The notes under the pieces: generated by a model
What the model saw: the letters and a program-made list of their open reading frames with translations, nothing else
What the model was told of the DNA's origin: nothing
Databases searched by the model: none
DNA from: Oasisia sp. SBJ-2009
Taxonomy: Eukaryota; Annelida; Polychaeta; Sabellida; Siboglinidae
Reading direction: 5' to 3'
Assembly (NCBI GenBank): GCA_964017155.1
Contig: OZ024865.1
Coordinates: 17,758,087 to 17,822,086 of the forward strand
DNA: 64,000 bases
Shown: positions 1 to 11,911 of the stretch, in pieces
Numbering within the stretch: position 1 is the first letter of the stretch
Layout: the number at the start of each line of letters is the position of its first letter
Translations under genes and position numbers: made by a program

Positions 1-565
1 TGAGAGCTGCTATTTGCGGATGACAGTGCACTGGTTGTACACTCTGCTGAAGAGATGCAGAAAATAGTGGATGCTTCCGCCGATGCATTAAATAAGTTCG
101 GCCTAAAGATTAACATCAAGAAGACCGAGGTGCTGTACCAACCCAACTCTACAAGAACCCGAGCGGAGGATATCATGGTTGATGGAAACAAGCTGAACTC
201 TGTTCTGGAATTCACCTACCTCGGGAAGCACTATATCAAGAAACAAGTAATGGATGCATTGACGATGAAATACAGAGGAGGATGGCCAAGGCTACTGCAT
301 CTTTCGGTCAACTACGTCAGAGACTCTGGAACAACCACCATGTGTCCATGCGGGTTAAAGGCAAGATGTACAGTGCAATCGTGCTGTCCACCCTCCTATA
401 CGGAGCCGAGGTCTGGACATTGTACAGACGACAGGCGAAAAGGCTGCATGCCTTCATGAGGTGACATCTGCCTTCGACCACGAGGATAACCTGGATGGAC
501 AACGTGACAAACAAGGAAATACTTGAACGGACAGGGCTGCCATCTATGGAAGATTGTCCGATCAG
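1..565 (+). pseudogene. LINE reverse-transcriptase relic, 3' part (unit 1)
   Basis: This is the C-terminal half of a non-LTR RT of the type often annotated 'craniofacial development protein 2-like'. The FADDSALVV catalytic box lies just after an in-frame TGA at the window edge, followed by KFGLKINIKKTEVLYQPN and, after a one-base shift, MAKATASFGQLRQRLWNN and STLLYGAEVWTLYRRQ. Similarity stops at the codons for LPSMED, where the 51-bp minisatellite begins abruptly. It is not functional. Confidence 0.85.
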
Positions 566-2205
566 TTTTTATTCAGGAGGAGAAAGAGACTGTAGAGATA
601 TGTGCAAATTTTTTTTGATTTTCTTCAGGAGGTAAAAAGAGAATGTAGGCATGTGTACTAATTTTGTTGTTTTTCTTCAGGAGCAGAAAGAGATGTATGT
701 ATGCTTGTGTAATCATTTTACTGGTTTTTATCAGGAGAAAGAGACTGCAGGCATGTGTACTAATGTTATTGTTTTTCTTCAGGAGGAGAAAGAGACTGTA
801 GACATATATACTAATTGCATTGTTTTTCGACAGGAGGAGAAAGAGACTGTAGGCATGTTTAAAAATGTTGCTGCTTTTTTTCAGGAGAAATATACTGTAG
901 GCATGTGTATTAATTGTATAGTTTTTCTTCAGGAGGGGAAAGAGACTGTAAGCATATATATTAATTGTATTGTTTTTCTTCAGGAGGAGAAAGAGACTGT
1001 AGGCATGTGTACAGTACACAATACAATACAATTAGTACACAGTGTACTAATTGTATTGATTTCTTCAGGAGGAGAAAGAAACTTTAGGAATGTGTACTAG
1101 TTGCATTGCTTTGCTTCAGGAGGAGATAGAGACTGTAGGCATGTGTACTAATTGCATTGCTTTTTTCAGGAGGAGAAAGAGACTGTAGGCATGTGTACTA
1201 ATTGCATTGTTTTTTTCAGGAGGAGAAAGAGGCTGTCGGTATGTGTACTAATTGTATTGTTTTTCTTCAGGAGGAGAAAGAGACTGTAGGCATATGTACT
1301 AATTGTATTGTTTTTCTTCAGGAGAAAGATACTGTAGGCATGTGTACTAATTGTATAGTTTTTCTTCAGGAGGAGAAAGAGGCTGTAGGCATGTATAGTA
1401 ATTGTATTGTTTTTCTTCAGGAGGAAAAACAGACTATAGGCATGTGTACTAACTGCATTGATTTTCTTCAGGAGGAGAAAGAGACTGACGACATGTGTAC
1501 TTACTGTATTGTTTTTCTTCTGGGTGAGAAAGAGACAGTAGGCATGTGTACTAATTGCATTCTTTTTCTTCAGGAGTAGAAACAGACTTGAGGCATGTGT
1601 ACTAATTGCATTGTTTTTCTTCAGGAGGAGAAAGAAACTGTAGACATTTGTACTAATTGCATTATTTTTCATCAGGAGGAGAAACAGACTGTAAGCATGT
1701 GTACTAACTGTATGGTTTTTCTTCAGGAGTAGAAACAGACTTTAAACATGTGTACTAATTGCATTGTTTTTCTTCAGGAGGAGAAAGAGACTATGAGCAT
1801 GTGTACTAATTGCATTGTTTTTCTTTAGGAGGAGAAACAGACTATAGGCATGTGTACTAATTGCATTGTTTTTCTTCGGAGGAGAAACAGACTACAGGAA
1901 TGTGTACTAATTGCTTTGTTTTTCTTCAGGAGTAGAAACAGACTACAGGAATGTGTACTAATTGCTTTGTTTTTCTTCAGGAGTAGAAACAGACTTGAGG
2001 CATGTGTACTAATTGCATTGTTTTTCTTCAGGAAAAGAAAGAGACTGTAGACATTTGTACTAATTGCATTGTTTTTCTTCAGGAGGAGAAAGAGACTAGA
2101 CATTTGTACTAATTTTAGTGTTTTTCTTCAGGAGGAGAAAGAGACTGTAGACATGTGTACTAATTTCATTGTTTTTTTTTTTCAGGAGGAGAAGTAATAG
2201 TTACT
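566..2205 (+). repeat. 51-bp minisatellite, unit 1
   Basis: About 30 imperfect copies of a 51-bp unit. A typical unit reads in order TACTAAT, TGCA, TTGTTTTTCTTCAG, GAGGAGAAAGAGACT, GTAGGCATGTG. It therefore holds a branch-point-like TACTAAT, a polypyrimidine tract ending in CAG, a 15-nt purine-rich stretch and a GTAGGC/GTAAGC donor-like step. Because 51 = 17 codons, several frames stay open and encode 17-residue repeats (GMCTNCIVFLQEEKETV on plus). I treat those ORFs as by-products of the repeat. Confidence 0.95.
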
Positions 2206-2307
2206 CTGTTTCTTCAGGTTGAATACAAGATCTTGCAATTTTTTAGGAAGAGTACATAATGTTAGTCAGTTTGCACAACTAGTAATAATTACTGTTCTTT
2301 ATTTCAG

Positions 2308-2446
2308 GTGGACTACGAGATGAGAGACAATGTGTACATGAAGGAGAATATGCCACTGAACGAGTGGGAGGAGGACTTGAAGTCCCTGGAGGAGGAGTAC
2401 AACCATAACAGGGAGGACTGGCGCATCACTCGGGGGAAACAGGAAG
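2308..2446 (+). pseudogene. exon a, duplicated copy 1 (probably dead)
   Basis: A coding-like block preceded by TTCTTTATTTCAG. It reads VDYEMRDNVYMKENM, then PLNEWEEDLKSLEEEYN, then HNREDWRITRGKQE, an acidic probably helical stretch. In the 16.5-kb copy the exon is 141 bp (phase 0) with a good donor, GAG then GTATGT. Here two bases are missing at the junction, so the exon is 139 bp before GTGTGT and would shift the frame into exon b. I do not recognise a family from this peptide alone. Confidence 0.6.
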
Positions 2447-2681
2447 GTGTGTTATGTTGTCACCCTGTCACACAAAAGTACTTGTTCTAATTTCTATCAT
2501 ATCTGGTGAAGTATTTTTCAATCACTGCTGGAGAAGTACTTATTCTACCACAGCTGCTGAAATCTGTGTTCCATCGCAACTACCTGGTAGACAAGAACTA
2601 TTCCATTGCAGCTGGTCAACTGCTTCTTCCATTGCAGGTGGAACCTTGTTTTTTTAACATATTGTGTGAATTTCTTTGCAG
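2447..2681 (+). repeat. degenerate 26-bp-type repeats between exons a and b
   Basis: Short imperfect units of the kind TTCCATTGCAGCTGGTCAA lie between the two exon copies. They belong to the same family as the large arrays at 16.7-18.85 kb and 21.8-23.0 kb. Equivalent stretches are at 6759-6994 and 11119-11353. Confidence 0.7.
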
Positions 2682-2801
2682 GAATTTAGGTTAGTCACAA
2701 AATGTGGACATGGAGAATTGAAGATACCAGGTGGCAGCCCCATACAGTTTATCGTTGAAGTGCCAGAAACAGGCACCTAAGAAGTGATGATGCGATATGA
2801 G
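2682..2801 (+). pseudogene. exon b copy 1: laminin domain-IV-like exon with in-frame stop
   Basis: A 120-bp phase-0 block between TTTCTTTGCAG and GTGCGTAG. It reads EFRLVTKCGHGELKIPGG, SPIQFIVEVPETGT, stop, EVMMRYE. The pattern of a hydrophobic strand, a Tyr position and a terminal RYE resembles the domain IV (LF) region of laminin beta chains; this assignment is from memory and tentative. The TAA at 2778-2780 sits where a Tyr would be expected and is present in all three copies, so it predates the amplification. Confidence 0.55.
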
Positions 2802-3239
2802 GTGCGTAGAAGAAATATGTAATCAAATAGCCGAAAACAATTTACAACTCACATATGCAGTTAGGTTGTTACATTATAGGTTAACAATGCATCACAGTGA
2901 CCCCCATGTGATTTGTATTGTTTGACACAACAAAAACTATTTAGATAGTATGACAGAAAGCAACCATGCGGCTGAAATCTGAATGGATTGCAAGTAAGAT
3001 TGGTTGTAATTTTTACTGAGGTTTTTGCTATTCTATACAATTTAGCTTTTATTTGATATAACATGTATTGTTTTCATTACAATGCGTTGTTGTTGACAAT
3101 TTGGGTATATGTATCAGTCTGTGCACAGTATTGTATGTCATGTAGTGCTAATTTGTAATGATTTGGCTTGAGTATGGGCTCGAAAGCTCGTCATCGTCCC
3201 TGCAATATAGCCATGCATAACAAAAACATATTTTCATTT
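2802..3239. other. unassigned spacer of the 4.3-kb unit
   Basis: About 440 bp of AT-rich DNA without a recognisable gene or repeat. Near-identical copies lie at 7115-7552 and 11474-11911. Confidence 0.6.
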
Positions 3240-4877
3240 TCACATGATTTTCGGAGAGCCAGTGGAGTTGGAATGCGGGGTGAATATGTTGAAGGTAAAC
3301 AACATGAAGGGTTTCTACATTGGGCTGAAGGAAGTGTGAGGACCCAAAAAGAAGGGACCTGGTCACCTGAAATCAACAGATGGAATGGAGACCTTCTACG
3401 AGAGCAAGAGAGTTGTTGCAAGATGGAGTTGAACACTTCCAGAAGCTACTCAACATCCCTGGTAACATAGATCACATCCCTAGCGATATGGATCACGAAG
3501 CTCTGGACAACATCCCGCAGCGCATTACCAAGACAGGCTTCAATGAGATTCCAACCATAGATGAGATGGCTAGAGCAATCGTCATCCTGAAAGATGGCAA
3601 AGCACCTGGAGGAGATGGAATTCCTGCAGAAGTAAGGAAGCACGGAGTAGACAATCTGTTCAGCAGATTGCATCAACTAATCACCAATGGCTGGGAGGTG
3701 GGTTTTGTACCACAAGCATGGAAGGATGGCAGCATTGTAATCATCTACAAGAAAGGTGATCGAACAGACTGTGGGAACTACAGAGGAATCTCTCTTCTTT
3801 CCATAGCAGGCAAGATCTTCGCCAAGACCCTCCTCAACAGATTATCTACCCACATAACATCAGAGGAAGTCCCGGAGACACAATGCGACTTCAGAGGAAA
3901 CCGGAATACCGTGGGTATGATATTTTGTCTCAGACAGCTACAACGACAACTGGACATGGTAATTGTCAACTTCAGTAAGGCGTTCGATACAGTTGGGAGG
4001 ACCGGGCTATGGCAGCTACTGAGGAAGTATGGCTGCCCAGAGAAGTTCACAACAATGATCCAGGCTCTACATACCAGAATTATGGCGAATGTTAGTGTTG
4101 GAGGGGAAGTCTCGGAATCGTTCAGTGTTACAAATGGGGTCAATCCAGGTTGTGTACTGGCCCCCGCACTCTTCTCTATCTTCCTATCAATAATGCTAGA
4201 TGAGGCTTTCTGAGACATGGGGGATGGCGTCTACATACAGTCCAGGCAGAACGCTGACCTATTCAACGTCGCATACTTCAGAGCGAAGACCAAAACTACT
4301 CGGATACAAATGTGAGAGCTGCTATTTGCGGATGACAGTGCACTGGTTGTACACTCTGCTGAAGAAATGCAGAAAATAGTGGATGCTTCCGCCGATGCAT
4401 TAAATAAGTTCGGCCTAAAGATTAACATCAAGAAGACCGAGGTGCTGTACCAACCCAACTCTACAAGAACCCGAGCGGAGGATATCATGGTTGATGGAAA
4501 CAAGCTGAACTCTGTTCTGGAATTCACCTACCACGGGAAGCACTATATCAAGAAACAAGTAATGGATGCATTGACGATGAAATACAGAGGAGGATGGCCA
4601 AGGCTACTGCATCTTTCGGTCGACTACGTCAGAGACTCTGGAACAACCACCATGTGTCCATGCGGGTTAAAGGCAAGATGTACAGTGCAATCGTGCTGTC
4701 CACCCTCCTATACGGAGCCGAGGTCTGGACATTGTACAGACGACAGGCGAAAAGGCTGCATGCCTTCATGAGGTGACATCTGCCTTCGACCACGAGGATA
4801 ACCTGGATGGACAACGTGACAAACAAGGAAATACTTGAACGGACAGGGCTGCCATCTATGGAAGATTGTCCGATCAG
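3240..4877 (+). pseudogene. LINE reverse-transcriptase relic spanning units 1-2
   Basis: Fragment of an APE-type non-LTR retrotransposon. Visible parts are NNMKGFY, an RT core with DGKAPGGDGIPAEV, CGNYRGISLLSIAGKIFA and NFSKAFDTVGRTGLWQLL, then DEAF followed by TGA, and after a second TGA the FADDSALVV box. Both TGAs sit where related elements have Arg, consistent with CGA-to-TGA decay at CpG. A segment between the QLQ and NFSKAFD motifs seems shorter than in relatives I remember. The relic ends at the start of the next minisatellite. Confidence 0.85.
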
Positions 4878-6515
4878 TTTTTATTCAGGAGGAGAAAGAG
4901 ACTGTAGAGATATGTGCAAATTTTTTTTGATTTTCTTCAGGAGGTAAAAAGAGAATGTAGGCATGTGTACTAATTTTGTTGTTTTTCTTCAGGAACAGAA
5001 AGAGATGTATGTATGCTTGTGTAATCATTTTACTGGTTTTTATCAGGAGAAAGAGACTGCAGGCATGTGTACTAATGTTATTGTTTTTCTTCAGGAGGAG
5101 AAAGAGACTGTAGACATATATACTAATTGCATTGTTTTTCGACAGGAGGAGAAAGAGACTGTAGGCATGTTTAAAAATGTTGCTGCTTTTTTTCAGGAGA
5201 AATATACTGTAGGCATGTGTATTAATTGTATAGTTTTTCTTCAGGAGGGGAAAGAGACTGTAAGCATATATATTAATTGTATTGTTTTTCTTCAGGAGGA
5301 GAAAGAGACTGTAGGCATGTGTACAGTACACAATACAATACAATTAGTACACAGTGTACTAATTGTATTGATTTCTTCAGGAGGAGAAAGAAACTTTAGG
5401 AATGTGTACTAGTTGCATTGCTTTGCTTCAGGAGGAGATAGAGACTGTAGGCATGTGTACTAATTGCATTGCTTTTTTCAGGAGGAGAAAGAGACTGTAG
5501 GCATGTGTACTAATTGCATTGTTTTTTTCAGGAGGAGAAAGAGGCTGTCGGTATGTGTACTAATTGTATTGTTTTTCTTCAGGAGGAGAAAGAGACTGTA
5601 GGCATATGTACTAATTGTATTGTTTTTCTTCAGGAGAAAGATACTGTAGGCATGTGTACTAATTGTATAGTTTTTCTTCAGGAGGAGAAAGAGGCTGTAG
5701 GCATGTATAGTAATTGTATTGTTTTTCTTCAGGAGGAAAAACAGACTATAGGCATGTGTACTAACTGCATTGATTTTCTTCAGGAGGAGAAAGAGACTGA
5801 CGACATGTGTACTTACTGTATTGTTTTTCTTCTGGGTGAGAAAGAGACAGTAGGCATGTGTACTAATTGCATTCTTTTTCTTCAGGAGTAGAAACAGACT
5901 TGAGGCATGTGTACTAATTGCATTGTTTTTCTTCAGGAGGAGAAAGAAACTGTAGACATTTGTACTAATTGCATTATTTTTCATCAGGAGGAGAAACAGA
6001 CTGTAAGCATGTGTACTAACTGTATGGTTTTTCTTCAGGAGTAGAAACAGACTTTAAACATGTGTACTAATTGCATTGTTTTTCTTCAGGAGGAGAAAGA
6101 GACTATGAGCATGTGTACTAATTGCATTGTTTTTCTTTAGGAGGAGAAACAGACTATAGGCATGTGTACTAATTGCATTGTTTTTCTTCGGAGGAGAAAC
6201 AGACTACAGGAATGTGTACTAATTGCTTTGTTTTTCTTCAGGAGTAGAAACAGACTACAGGAATGTGTACTAATTGCTTTGTTTTTCTTCAGGAGTAGAA
6301 ACAGACTTGAGGCATGTGTACTAATTGCATTGTTTTTCTTCAGGAAAAGAAAGAGACTGTAGACATTTGTACTAATTGCATTGTTTTTCTTCAGGAGGAG
6401 AAAGAGACTAGACATTTGTACTAATTTTAGTGTTTTTCTTCAGGAGGAGAAAGAGACTGTAGACATGTGTACTAATTTCATTGTTTTTTTTTTTCAGGAG
6501 GAGAAGTAATAGTTA
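4878..6515 (+). repeat. 51-bp minisatellite, unit 2
   Basis: Nearly identical, unit by unit, to the array at 566-2205, with the same order of variant units. This shows that the whole array was duplicated as part of the 4.3-kb unit and not re-expanded independently. Confidence 0.95.
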
Positions 6516-6619
6516 CTCTGTTTCTTCAGGTTGAATACAAGATCTTGCAATTTTTTAGGAAGAGTACATAATGTTAGTCAGTTTGCACAACTAGTAATAA
6601 TTACTGTTCTTTATTTCAG

Positions 6620-6758
6620 GTGGACTACGAGATGAGAGACAATGTGTACATGAAGGAGAATATGCCACTGAACGAGCGGGAGGAGGACTTGAAGTCCCTG
6701 GAGGAGGAGTACAACCATAACAGGGAGGACTGGCGCATCACTCGGGGGAAACAGGAAG
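6620..6758 (+). pseudogene. exon a, duplicated copy 2
   Basis: Same as copy 1 except NEREED in place of NEWEED. It has the same shortened, frame-shifting donor junction (GGAAG then GTGTGT). Confidence 0.6.
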
Positions 6759-6994
6759 GTGTGTTATGTTGTCACCCTGTCACACAAAAGTACTTGTTCT
6801 AATTTCTATCATATCTGGTGAAGTATTTTTCAATCACTGCTGGAGAAGTACTTATTCTACCACAGCTGCTGAAATCTGTGTTCCATCGCAACTACCTGGT
6901 AGACAAGAACTATTCCATTGCAGCTGGTCAACTGCTTCTTCCATTGCAGGTGGAACCTTGTTTTTTTTAACATATTGTGTGAATTTCTTTGCAG

Positions 6995-7114
6995 GAATTT
7001 AGGTTAGTCACAAAATGTGGACATGGAGAATTGAAGATACCAGGTGGCAGCCCCATACAGTTTATCGTTGAAGTGCCAGAAACAGGCACCTAAGAAGTGA
7101 TGATGCGATATGAG
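6995..7114 (+). pseudogene. exon b copy 2, same in-frame stop
   Basis: Phase-0 laminin-like block, as in copy 1. TAA is at 7091-7093 and the flanking acceptor TTTGCAG and donor GTGCGT are preserved. Confidence 0.55.
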
Positions 7115-7552
7115 GTGCGTAGAAGAAATATGTAATCAAATAGCCGAAAACAATTTACAACTCACATATGCAGTTAGGTTGTTACATTATAGGTTAACAA
7201 TGCATCACAGTGACCCCCATGTGATTTGTATTGTTTGACACAACAAAAACTATTTAGATAGTATGACAGAAAGCAACCATGCGGCTGAAATCTGAATGGA
7301 TTGCAAGTAAGATTGGTTGTAATTTTTACTGAGGTTTTTGCTATTCTATACAATTTTGCTTTTATTTGATATAACATGTATTGTTTTCATTACAATGCGT
7401 TGTTGTTGACAATTTGGGTATATGTATCAGTCTGTGCACAGTATTGTATGTCATGTAGTGCTAATTTGTAATGATTTGGCTTGAGTATGGGCTCGAAAGC
7501 TCGTCATCGTCCCTGCAATATAGCCATGCATAACAAAAACATATTTTCATTT

Positions 7553-9188
7553 TCACATGATTTTCGGAGAGCCAGTGGAGTTGGAATGCGGGGTGAATAT
7601 GTTGAAGGTAAACAACATGAAGGGTTTCTACATTGGGCTGAAGGAAGTGTGAGGACCCAAAAAGAAGGGACCTGGTCACCTGAAATCAACAGATGGAATG
7701 GAGACCTTCTATGAGAGCAAGAGAGTTGTTGCAAGATGGAGTTGAACACTTCCAGAAGCTACTCAACATCCCTGGTAACATAGATCACATCCCTAGCGAT
7801 ATGGATCACGAAGCTCTGGACAACATCCCGCAGCGCATTACCAAGACAGGCTTCAATGAGATTCCAACCATAGATGAGATGGCTAGAGCAATCGTCATCC
7901 TGAAAGATGGCAAAGCACCTGGAGGAGATGGAATTCCTGCAGAAGTAAGGAAGCACGGAGTAGACAATCTGTTCAGCAGATTGCATCAACTAATCACCAA
8001 TGGCTGGGAGGTGGGTTTTGTACCACAAGCATGGAAGGATGGCAGCATTGTAATCATCTACAAGAAAGGTGATCGAACAGACTGTGGGAACTACAGAGGA
8101 ATCTCTCTTCTTTCCATAGCAGGCAAGATCTTCGCCAAGACCCTCCTCAACAGATTATCTACCCACATAACATCAGAGGAAGTCCCGGAGACACAATGCG
8201 ACTTCAGAGGAAACCGGAATACCGTGGGTATGATATTTTGTCTCAGACAGCTACAACGACAACTGGACATGGTAATTGTCAACTTCAGTAAGGCGTTCGA
8301 TACAGTTGGGAGGACCGGGCTATGGCAGCTACTGAGGAAGTATGGCTGCCCAGAGAAGTTCACAACAATGATCCAGGCTCTACATACCAGAATTATGGCG
8401 AATGTTAGTGTTGGAGGGGAAGTCTCGGAATCGTTCAATGTTACAAATGGGGTCAATCCAGGTTGTGTACTGGCCCCCGCACTCTTCTCTATCTTCCTAT
8501 CAATAATGCTAGATGAGGCTTTCTGAGACATGGGGGATGGCGTCTACATACAGTCCAGGCAGAACGCTGACCTATTCAACGTCGCATACTTCAGAGCGAA
8601 GACCAAAACTACTCGGATACAAATGTGAGAGCTGCTATTTGCGGATGACAGTGCACTGGTTGTACACTCTGCTGAAGAAATGCAGAAAATAGTGGATGCT
8701 TCCGCCGATGCATTAAATAAGTTCGGCCTAAAGATTAACATCAAGAATACCGAGGTGCTGTACCAACCCAACTCTACAAGAACCCGAGCGGAGGATATCA
8801 TGGTTGATGGAAACAAGCTGAACTCTGTTCTGGAATTCACCTACCTCGGAAGCACTATATCAAGAAACAAGTAATGGATGCATTGACGATGAAATACAGA
8901 GGAAGATGGCCAAGGCTACTGCATCTTTCGGTCGACTACGTCAGAGACTCTGGAACAACCACCATGTGTCCATGCGGGTTAAAGGCAAGATGTACAGTGC
9001 AATCGTGCTGTCCACCCTCCTATACGGAGCCGAGGTCTGGACATTGTACAGACGACAGGCGAAAAGGCTGCATGCCTTCATGAGGTGACATCTGCCTTCG
9101 ACCACGAGGATAACCTGGATTGACAACGTGACAAACAAGGAAATACTTGAACGGACAGGGCTGCCATCTATGGAAGATTGTCCGATCA
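7553..9188 (+). pseudogene. LINE reverse-transcriptase relic spanning units 2-3
   Basis: Same relic as at 3240-4877, with the same two TGA interruptions. In this copy the frame continues as FTYLGSTISRNK before a stop, because it lacks the extra G present in copies 1 and 2. It is not functional. Confidence 0.85.
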
Positions 9189-10868
9189 GTTTTTATTCAG
9201 GAGGAGAAAGAGACTGTAGAGATATGTGCTAATTTTTTTGATTTTCTTCAGGAGGTAAAAAGAGAATGTAGGCATGTGTACTAATTTTGTTGTTTTTCTT
9301 CAGGAGCAGAAAGAGATGTATGTATGCTTGTGTAATCATTTTACTGGTTTTTATCAGGAGAGAGAGACTGCAGGCATGTGTACTAATGTTATTGTTTTTC
9401 TTCAGGAGGAGAAAGAGACTGTAGACATATATACTAATTGCATTGTTTTTCGACAGGAGGAGAAAGAGACTGTAGGCATGTTTAAAAATGTTGCTGCTTT
9501 TTTTCAGGAGAAATATACTGTAGGCATGTGTATTAATTGTATTGTTTTTCTTCAGGAGGGGAAAGAGACTGTAAGCATATATATTAATTGTATTGTTTTT
9601 CTTCAGGAGGAGAAAGAGACTGTAGGCATGTGTACAGTACACAATACAATACAATTAGTACACAGTGTACTAATTGTATTGATTTCTTCAGGAGGAGAAA
9701 GAAACTTTAGGAATGTGTACTAGTTGCATTGCTTTGCTTCAGGAGGAGATAGAGACTGTAGGCATGTGTACTAATTGCATTGCTTTTTTCAGGAGGAGAA
9801 AGAGACTGTAGGCATGTGTACTAATTGCATTGTTTTTTTCAGGAGGAGAAAGAGGCTGTCGGTATGTGTACTAATTGTATTGTTTTTCTTCAGGAGGAGA
9901 AAGAGACTGTAGGCATATGTACTAATTGTATTGTTTTTCTTCAGGAGAAAGATACTGTAGGCATGTGTACTAATTGTATAGTTTTTCTTCAGGAGGAGAA
10001 AGAGGCTGTAGGCATGTATAGTAATTGTATTGTTTTTCTTCAGGAGGAAAAACAGACTATAGGCATGTGTACTAACTGCATTGATTTTCTTCAGGAGGAG
10101 AAAGAGACTGACGACATGTGTACTTACTGTATTGTTTTTCTTCTGGGTGAGAAAGAGACAGTAGGCATGTGTACTAATTGCATTCTTTTTCTTCAGGAGT
10201 AGAAACAGACTTGAGGCATGTGTACTAATTGCATTGTTTTTCTTCAGGAGGAGAAAGAAACTGTAGACATTTGTACTAATTGCATTATTTTTCATCAGGA
10301 GGAGAAACAGACTGTAAGCATGTGTACTAACTGTATGGTTTTTCTTCAGGAGTAGAAACAGACTTTAAACATGTGTACTAATTGCATTGTTTTTCTTCAG
10401 GAGGAGAAAGAGACTATGAGCATGTGTACTAATTGCATTGTTTTTCTTTAGGAGGAGAAACAGACTATAGGCATGTGTACTAATTGCATTGTTTTTCTTC
10501 GGAGGAGAAACAGACTACAGGAATGTGTACTAATTGCTTTGTTTTTCTTCAGGAGTAGAAACAGACTACAGGAATGTGTACTAATTGCTTTGTTTTTCTT
10601 CAGGAGTAGAAACAGACTTGAGGCATGTGTACTAATTGCATTGTTTTTCTTCAGGAAAAGAAAGAGACTGTAGACATTTGTACTAATTGCATTGTTTTTC
10701 TTCAGGAGGAGAAAGAGACTAGACATTTGTACTAATTTTAGTGTTTTTCTTCAGGTGGAGAAAGAGACTGTAGACATGTGTACTAATTTTAGTGTTTTTC
10801 TTCAGGAGGAGAAAGAGACCGCAGACATGTGTACTAATTTCATTGTTTTTTTTTCAGGAGGAGAAGTA
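9189..10868 (+). repeat. 51-bp minisatellite, unit 3
   Basis: As in units 1 and 2, plus one additional unit (around 10735-10790) that accounts for the longer period of this copy. Confidence 0.95.
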
Positions 10869-10979
10869 ATAGTTACTCTGTTTCTTCAGGTTGAATACAA
10901 GATCTTGCAATTTTTTAGGAAGAGTACATAATGTTAGTCAGTTTGCACAACTAGTAATAATTACTGTTCTTTATTTCAG

Positions 10980-11118
10980 GTGGACTACGAGATGAGAGAC
11001 AATGTGTACATGAAGGAGAATATGCCACTGAACGAGCGGGAGGAGGACTTGAAGTCCCTGGAGGAGGAGTACAACCATAACAGGGAGGACTGGCGCATCA
11101 CTCGGGGGAAACAGGAAG
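10980..11118 (+). pseudogene. exon a, duplicated copy 3
   Basis: Same peptide as copy 2 and the same 139-bp frame-shifting end. Confidence 0.6.
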
Positions 11119-11353
11119 GTGTGTTATGTTGTCATCCTGCCACACAAAAGTACTTGTTCTAATTTCTATCATATCTGGTGAAGTATTTTTCAATCATTGC
11201 TGGAGAAGTACTTATTCTACCACAGCTGCTGAAATCTGTGTTCCATCGCAACTACCTGGTAGACAAGAACTATTCCATTGCAGCTGGTCAACTGCTTCTT
11301 CCATTGCAGGTGGAACCTTGTTTTTTTAACATATTGTGTGAATTTCTTTGCAG

Positions 11354-11473
11354 GAATTTAGGTTAGTCACGAAATTTGGACATGGAGAATTGAAGATACC
11401 AGGTGGCAGCCCCATACAGTTTATCGTTGAAGTGCCAGAAACAGGCACCTAAGAAGTGATGATGCGATATGAG
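11354..11473 (+). pseudogene. exon b copy 3, stop plus Cys loss
   Basis: Laminin-like block with the shared TAA at 11450-11452. The conserved TKCGHG here reads TKFGHG (TGT to TTT), which fits relaxed selection. Confidence 0.55.
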
Positions 11474-11911
11474 GTGCGTAGAAGAAATATGTAATCAAAT
11501 AGCCTAAAACAATTTACAACTCAAATATGCAGTTAGGTTGTTACATTATAGGTTAACAATGTATCACAGTGACCCCCATGTGATTTGTATTGTTTGACAC
11601 AACAAAAACTATTTAGATAGTATGACAGAAAGCAACCATGCTGCTGAAATCTGAATGGATTGCAAGTAAGATTGGTTGTAATTTTTACTGTTTTTTTTGC
11701 TATTCTATGCAATTTTACTTTTATTTGATATAACATGTATTGTTTTCATTACAATGCATTGTTGTTGACAATTTGGGTATATGTATCAGTCTGGGCACAG
11801 TATTGTATGTCATGTAGTGCTAATTTGTAATGATTTGGCTTGAGTATGGGCACGAAAGCTCGTCATGGTCCCTGCAATATAGCCATGCATAACAAAAACA
11901 TATTTTCATTT

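Noticed and set aside
566..2205. CRISPR-like array
   Set aside because: No unique spacers; units are contiguous and the genome is eukaryotic.
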